Position numbers and translations under genes: made by a program
From: Polaribacter sp. WD7
GTDB taxonomy: Bacteria; Bacteroidota; Bacteroidia; Flavobacteriales; Flavobacteriaceae
DNA: 64,000 bases
Assembly (NCBI RefSeq): GCF_003335085.1
Contig: NZ_QPEJ01000017.1
Location: forward strand, 124,001 to 188,000
Direction of reading: 5' to 3'
Part shown: in pieces, positions 61,982 through 64,000 of the stretch
Numbering within the stretch: position 1 is the first letter of the stretch
Layout of the letters: every line of letters begins with the position of its first letter
Notes under the pieces: model-generated
Database searches by the model: none
Told to the model about the DNA's origin: nothing
What the model saw: only the letters and a program-made list of their open reading frames with translations

Positions 61982-62224
61982 ACCAAAATTAAATTGGTGT
62001 AAATTTTATTATAATTTTGGTCTTACCCATAATATATTATTGGTTTTTCATCATTTGTAATTACAGATTAATCTAAAAGAAAAGATGAGCGTGTAAGTTT
62101 ATATAAAACAATGAATGCTAAAAGTAAGGCACTCTACTATATTCTTAAAAATCTATGTTTGTTGTACATTTTGATGAAGTTTTATCAGTTTTAGTAAATT
62201 TTAGGATAGAAGCGAGTGAAATTA

Positions 62225-62268
62225 GTATCGAGAATAAAAACGTCAACTTCTAAAGTAGTTCTCGATAC
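62225..62268. repeat. Inverted repeat in the gap before bshA
   Basis: GTATCGAGAA and TTCTCGATAC form a perfect 10-bp stem with a 24-nt loop, and pairing can extend outward with one bulge. No T-run follows directly. It is the only structured element I see in the gap 61982-62461 apart from the bshA promoter box. Confidence 0.6.
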
Positions 62269-62378
62269 AATTTTATTATCAAAAAAATCACTCTAAATTA
62301 CACTTTAACATTATTTTACATCATAATATGCAACAGGTAAATCTGTATTATATTCAATCAATAATATAAAAAACAATA

Positions 62379-62386
62379 TAGTTTTG
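62379..62386 (+). promoter_or_regulatory. Predicted -7 box of bshA
   Basis: TAGTTTTG matches TAnnTTTG. Transcription would start near 62392, about 70 nt before the ATG at 62462. Confidence 0.45.
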
Positions 62387-62461
62387 TGATTATATTTAGA
62401 ACTGATGTGTAAGAATAAGTATATATTTACAACCAAGAAAAATATCAACTTAATAGATTAC

Positions 62462-63595
62462 ATGAAAATAGGAATTGTTTGTTATCCTACTTTTGGAGGA
62501 AGTGGAGTAGTAGCAACAGAATTAGGGATGGCATTGGCAGATAAAGGACACGAAGTTCATTTTATAACCTACAATCAACCTGTTCGTTTAGATTTTTTAT
62601 CACATAAATTGCATTTTCATCAAGTAATTGTAGAGGAATATCCTCTTTTTCAATATCAACCATATGAATTAGCATTGTCTAGTAAAATGGTAGATGTTGT
62701 AGAAAAACACAATTTAGAAGTTTTACACGTACATTATGCAATTCCTCATGCTTATGCTGCTTTTATGGCAAAACAAATGCTAAAGGAAAAAAAGATACCT
62801 GTTAAGGTGGTAACCACGCTACATGGTACAGATATTACTTTAGTTGGTAGTCATCCAACATACAAAACCGCAGTAGAATTTAGTATTAATAATTCTGATG
62901 TTGTTACAGCTGTTTCTAATAATTTAAAAGAAACCACAAACAGACTATTTACCATTAAAAATGATATTAAGGTCATTTATAACTTTATAGATTCTAAGAA
63001 ATACGATAAAATTCATAATCAAAAGTGCAATAGAATAGCTGTAGCACAACCTCATGAAAAAATATTAACACATATAAGTAATTTTAGACCTGTAAAAAGA
63101 GTTGAAGATGTTGTAGAAATATTTTACAGAGTTCAAAAAGAAATTCCGTCTAAGTTACTATTAATCGGGGAAGGACCTGAGAGGTTAAAAGCTGAAAAAT
63201 TAGTAGAAAAATATAAACTGTCTAACAAAGTTTTGTTTTTGGGTAATAGTTCTGAAGTTTCTAAAATATTATGTTATACAGATGTCTTTTTGCTGCCCTC
63301 ACAAACAGAGAGTTTTGGATTAGCAGCATTAGAGGCCATGGCCGCTAAGTCTGCGGTAATTTCTACCAATACTGGAGGTTTACCAGAGGTAAATATAAAC
63401 GGAGTTACTGGATATTTAAGTAATTTAGGAGATGTAGATGATATGGCAAAAAATGCAATATCTATTTTGAAAGATGATAGTACTTTGGCTTTATTTAAAG
63501 AAAATGCAAGGGAACATACAAAGCGATTTTCTATAGAAAATATTTTACCAGTTTATGAAGAAATTTATAAATCTTGTTACAAGACTAAAGTTTAA
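62462..63595 (+). CDS. bshA: N-acetyl-alpha-D-glucosaminyl L-malate synthase (bacillithiol pathway)
   Basis: The enzyme joins GlcNAc from UDP-GlcNAc to L-malate, the first step of bacillithiol synthesis. From the ATG at 62462 the protein is 377 residues with the GT4 (GT-B) fold: KIGIVCYPTFGGSGVVATELG at the N-terminus (first 20 residues follow the start Met) and the C-terminal nucleotide-sugar site PSQTESFGLAALEAMA with its EX7E pattern. The block VEEYPLFQYQPYELALSSKM is typical of BshA. A reading starting at 62405 adds 19 residues unlike homologues and is rejected. bshB and bshC are not in the window. Confidence 0.93.
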   Translation: MKIGIVCYPTFGGSGVVATELGMALADKGHEVHFITYNQPVRLDFLSHKLHFHQVIVEEYPLFQYQPYELALSSKMVDVVEKHNLEVLHVHYAIPHAYAAFMAKQMLKEKKIPVKVVTTLHGTDITLVGSHPTYKTAVEFSINNSDVVTAVSNNLKETTNRLFTIKNDIKVIYNFIDSKKYDKIHNQKCNRIAVAQPHEKILTHISNFRPVKRVEDVVEIFYRVQKEIPSKLLLIGEGPERLKAEKLVEKYKLSNKVLFLGNSSEVSKILCYTDVFLLPSQTESFGLAALEAMAAKSAVISTNTGGLPEVNINGVTGYLSNLGDVDDMAKNAISILKDDSTLALFKENAREHTKRFSIENILPVYEEIYKSCYKTKV

Positions 63596-63598
63596 ATC

Positions 63599-63630
63599 AA
63601 AAAAGCTCAAACATATGTTTGAGCTTTTTT
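63599..63630. terminator. Bidirectional terminator between bshA and the DUF937 gene
   Basis: AAAAGCTCAAACAT and ATGTTTGAGCTTTTT form a perfect palindromic hairpin with T-runs on both strands. Confidence 0.85.
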
Positions 63631-63645
63631 GATTTTCTTAAAGGT

Positions 63646-64000
63646 TTATTTTCCAAATAAACCTCCAAGCATTCCGCCAATACCACCAGATTCTTTTTTA
63701 TTACCCCCTAAAAACATACCTGCTACATCATCAATTACACTTCCGTCACCATCTGCATCTAAAATTTGTTCTAAAAAGTTTTGCTCGTTATTAGCATTGT
63801 TTCCGCCTAAAAGTCCACCTAAAAGTCCTGAAATATCAGAAGAACTACTTACATTTTGCTCACGTTTTTGTTTTCCTAATACGCCCATTAAAATTGGAGC
63901 AGCAACTTTTAGGATATTACCTACAGCTCCTGCGTCTAAACCAGATTTTTGCCCAATTACTTGTTGTACACCTTGTTGTTTGCTTCCTAAAACATGACTC
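63646..64000 (-). CDS. DUF937 family protein, 5' end cut off by window edge
   Basis: The gene enters from the right edge. The frame stays open from 64000 to the stop at 63646, so about 118 C-terminal codons are visible, and the ATG at 63888 is internal. Visible features are SGLDAGAVGNILKVAAPILM (the helical DUF937 core), Gly/Leu-rich stretches (SGLLGGLLGG) and a DADGDGSVIDDVAG segment that resembles an EF-hand-like calcium loop. The tail is IGGMLGGLFGK. The function of DUF937 proteins is unknown. Confidence 0.82.
   Translation of the reverse strand, partial: SHVLGSKQQGVQQVIGQKSGLDAGAVGNILKVAAPILMGVLGKQKREQNVSSSSDISGLLGGLLGGNNANNEQNFLEQILDADGDGSVIDDVAGMFLGGNKKESGGIGGMLGGLFGK

Noticed and set aside
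63629..63997. Plus-strand frame of 122 codons, Pro/Ser-rich
   Set aside because: It is the mirror of the Gly/Leu-rich DUF937 gene on the minus strand; Gly codons read backwards give Pro and Ala.
1..64000. CRISPR arrays, tRNA and rRNA genes, prophage, insertion sequences
   Set aside because: I looked for regular direct repeats, T-arm-like motifs, rRNA blocks and transposase or integrase motifs and found none.

Overview
The window looks like chromosomal DNA of a marine member of the Flavobacteriaceae (Polaribacter/Tenacibaculum-like; this is inferred from protein style and base composition, no rRNA is present). Supporting signs are the very AT-rich sequence, flavobacterial core families (DUF4290, DUF3810, OstA-like protein, BshA, split transketolase, two-motif DnaJ), lipoproteins with short N-terminal signals, and promoters of the Bacteroidetes type (TAnnTTTG -7 box) instead of E. 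coli-like boxes. Most of the window is ordinary housekeeping DNA. No tRNA, rRNA, CRISPR array, prophage, transposase or complete defence system was seen.

Layout. 1-2.9 kb (minus): a cut-off SDR/acyl reductase gene, a lipoprotein and gcvT. 3.0-4.9 kb (plus): an M24 aminopeptidase and a VF530 protein, followed by dispersed repeats. 5.1-12.5 kb (minus): topB, tex, a GNAT acetyltransferase, a FAH-family hydrolase and lysA. 12.7-19.8 kb (plus): parE-parC, a DUF1905/OmdA protein, and a DUF2834 membrane protein overlapping a 7TM-LuxR regulator. 20.1-25.6 kb: a cobalamin-uptake locus, with a BtuF-like lipoprotein and GMP reductase on the minus strand diverging from a cobalamin riboswitch that precedes a BtuB-like TonB receptor and a BtuG-like beta-propeller lipoprotein. 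26.7-33.5 kb (plus): uvrD/pcrA, DUF4290, murA, grpE, dnaJ, a candidate small RNA and the RNase P RNA gene. 33.8-40.8 kb (plus): acnB, acnA, a Crp/Fnr-family regulator and a two-module lipoprotein with a perfect palindrome before it. 41.0-56.8 kb (minus): class-III aminotransferase, OstA-like protein, purA, a Fur-family regulator, a RelA/SpoT enzyme, the trmH-ppgK-M48 protease operon, two amidohydrolase-like proteins and DUF3810. 56.9-64.0 kb: dnaB, a secreted protein usually labelled asparagine synthetase B, the transketolase N-terminal subunit without its partner, an unrecognised 267-residue protein, bshA and a cut-off DUF937 gene.

How the genes work together. parE/parC, topB, dnaB and uvrD serve DNA topology, replication and repair. 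grpE/dnaJ are co-chaperones of DnaK. murA and the OstA-like protein serve the cell envelope. The two aconitases serve the TCA cycle. The B12 locus is the clearest multi-gene functional unit: riboswitch, outer-membrane receptor, probable surface capture lipoprotein and a nearby periplasmic-type binding protein.

The most unusual material is non-coding. Three families of dispersed 95-190 bp repeats each occur twice in intergenic gaps. Two hairpin-forming repeats are inserted in frame inside topB. A candidate small RNA lies just before rnpB. Protein-level points worth noting are a MurA with Asp in place of the catalytic Cys, a DnaJ with half the usual zinc motifs, and a transketolase N-half whose C-half is not next to it.
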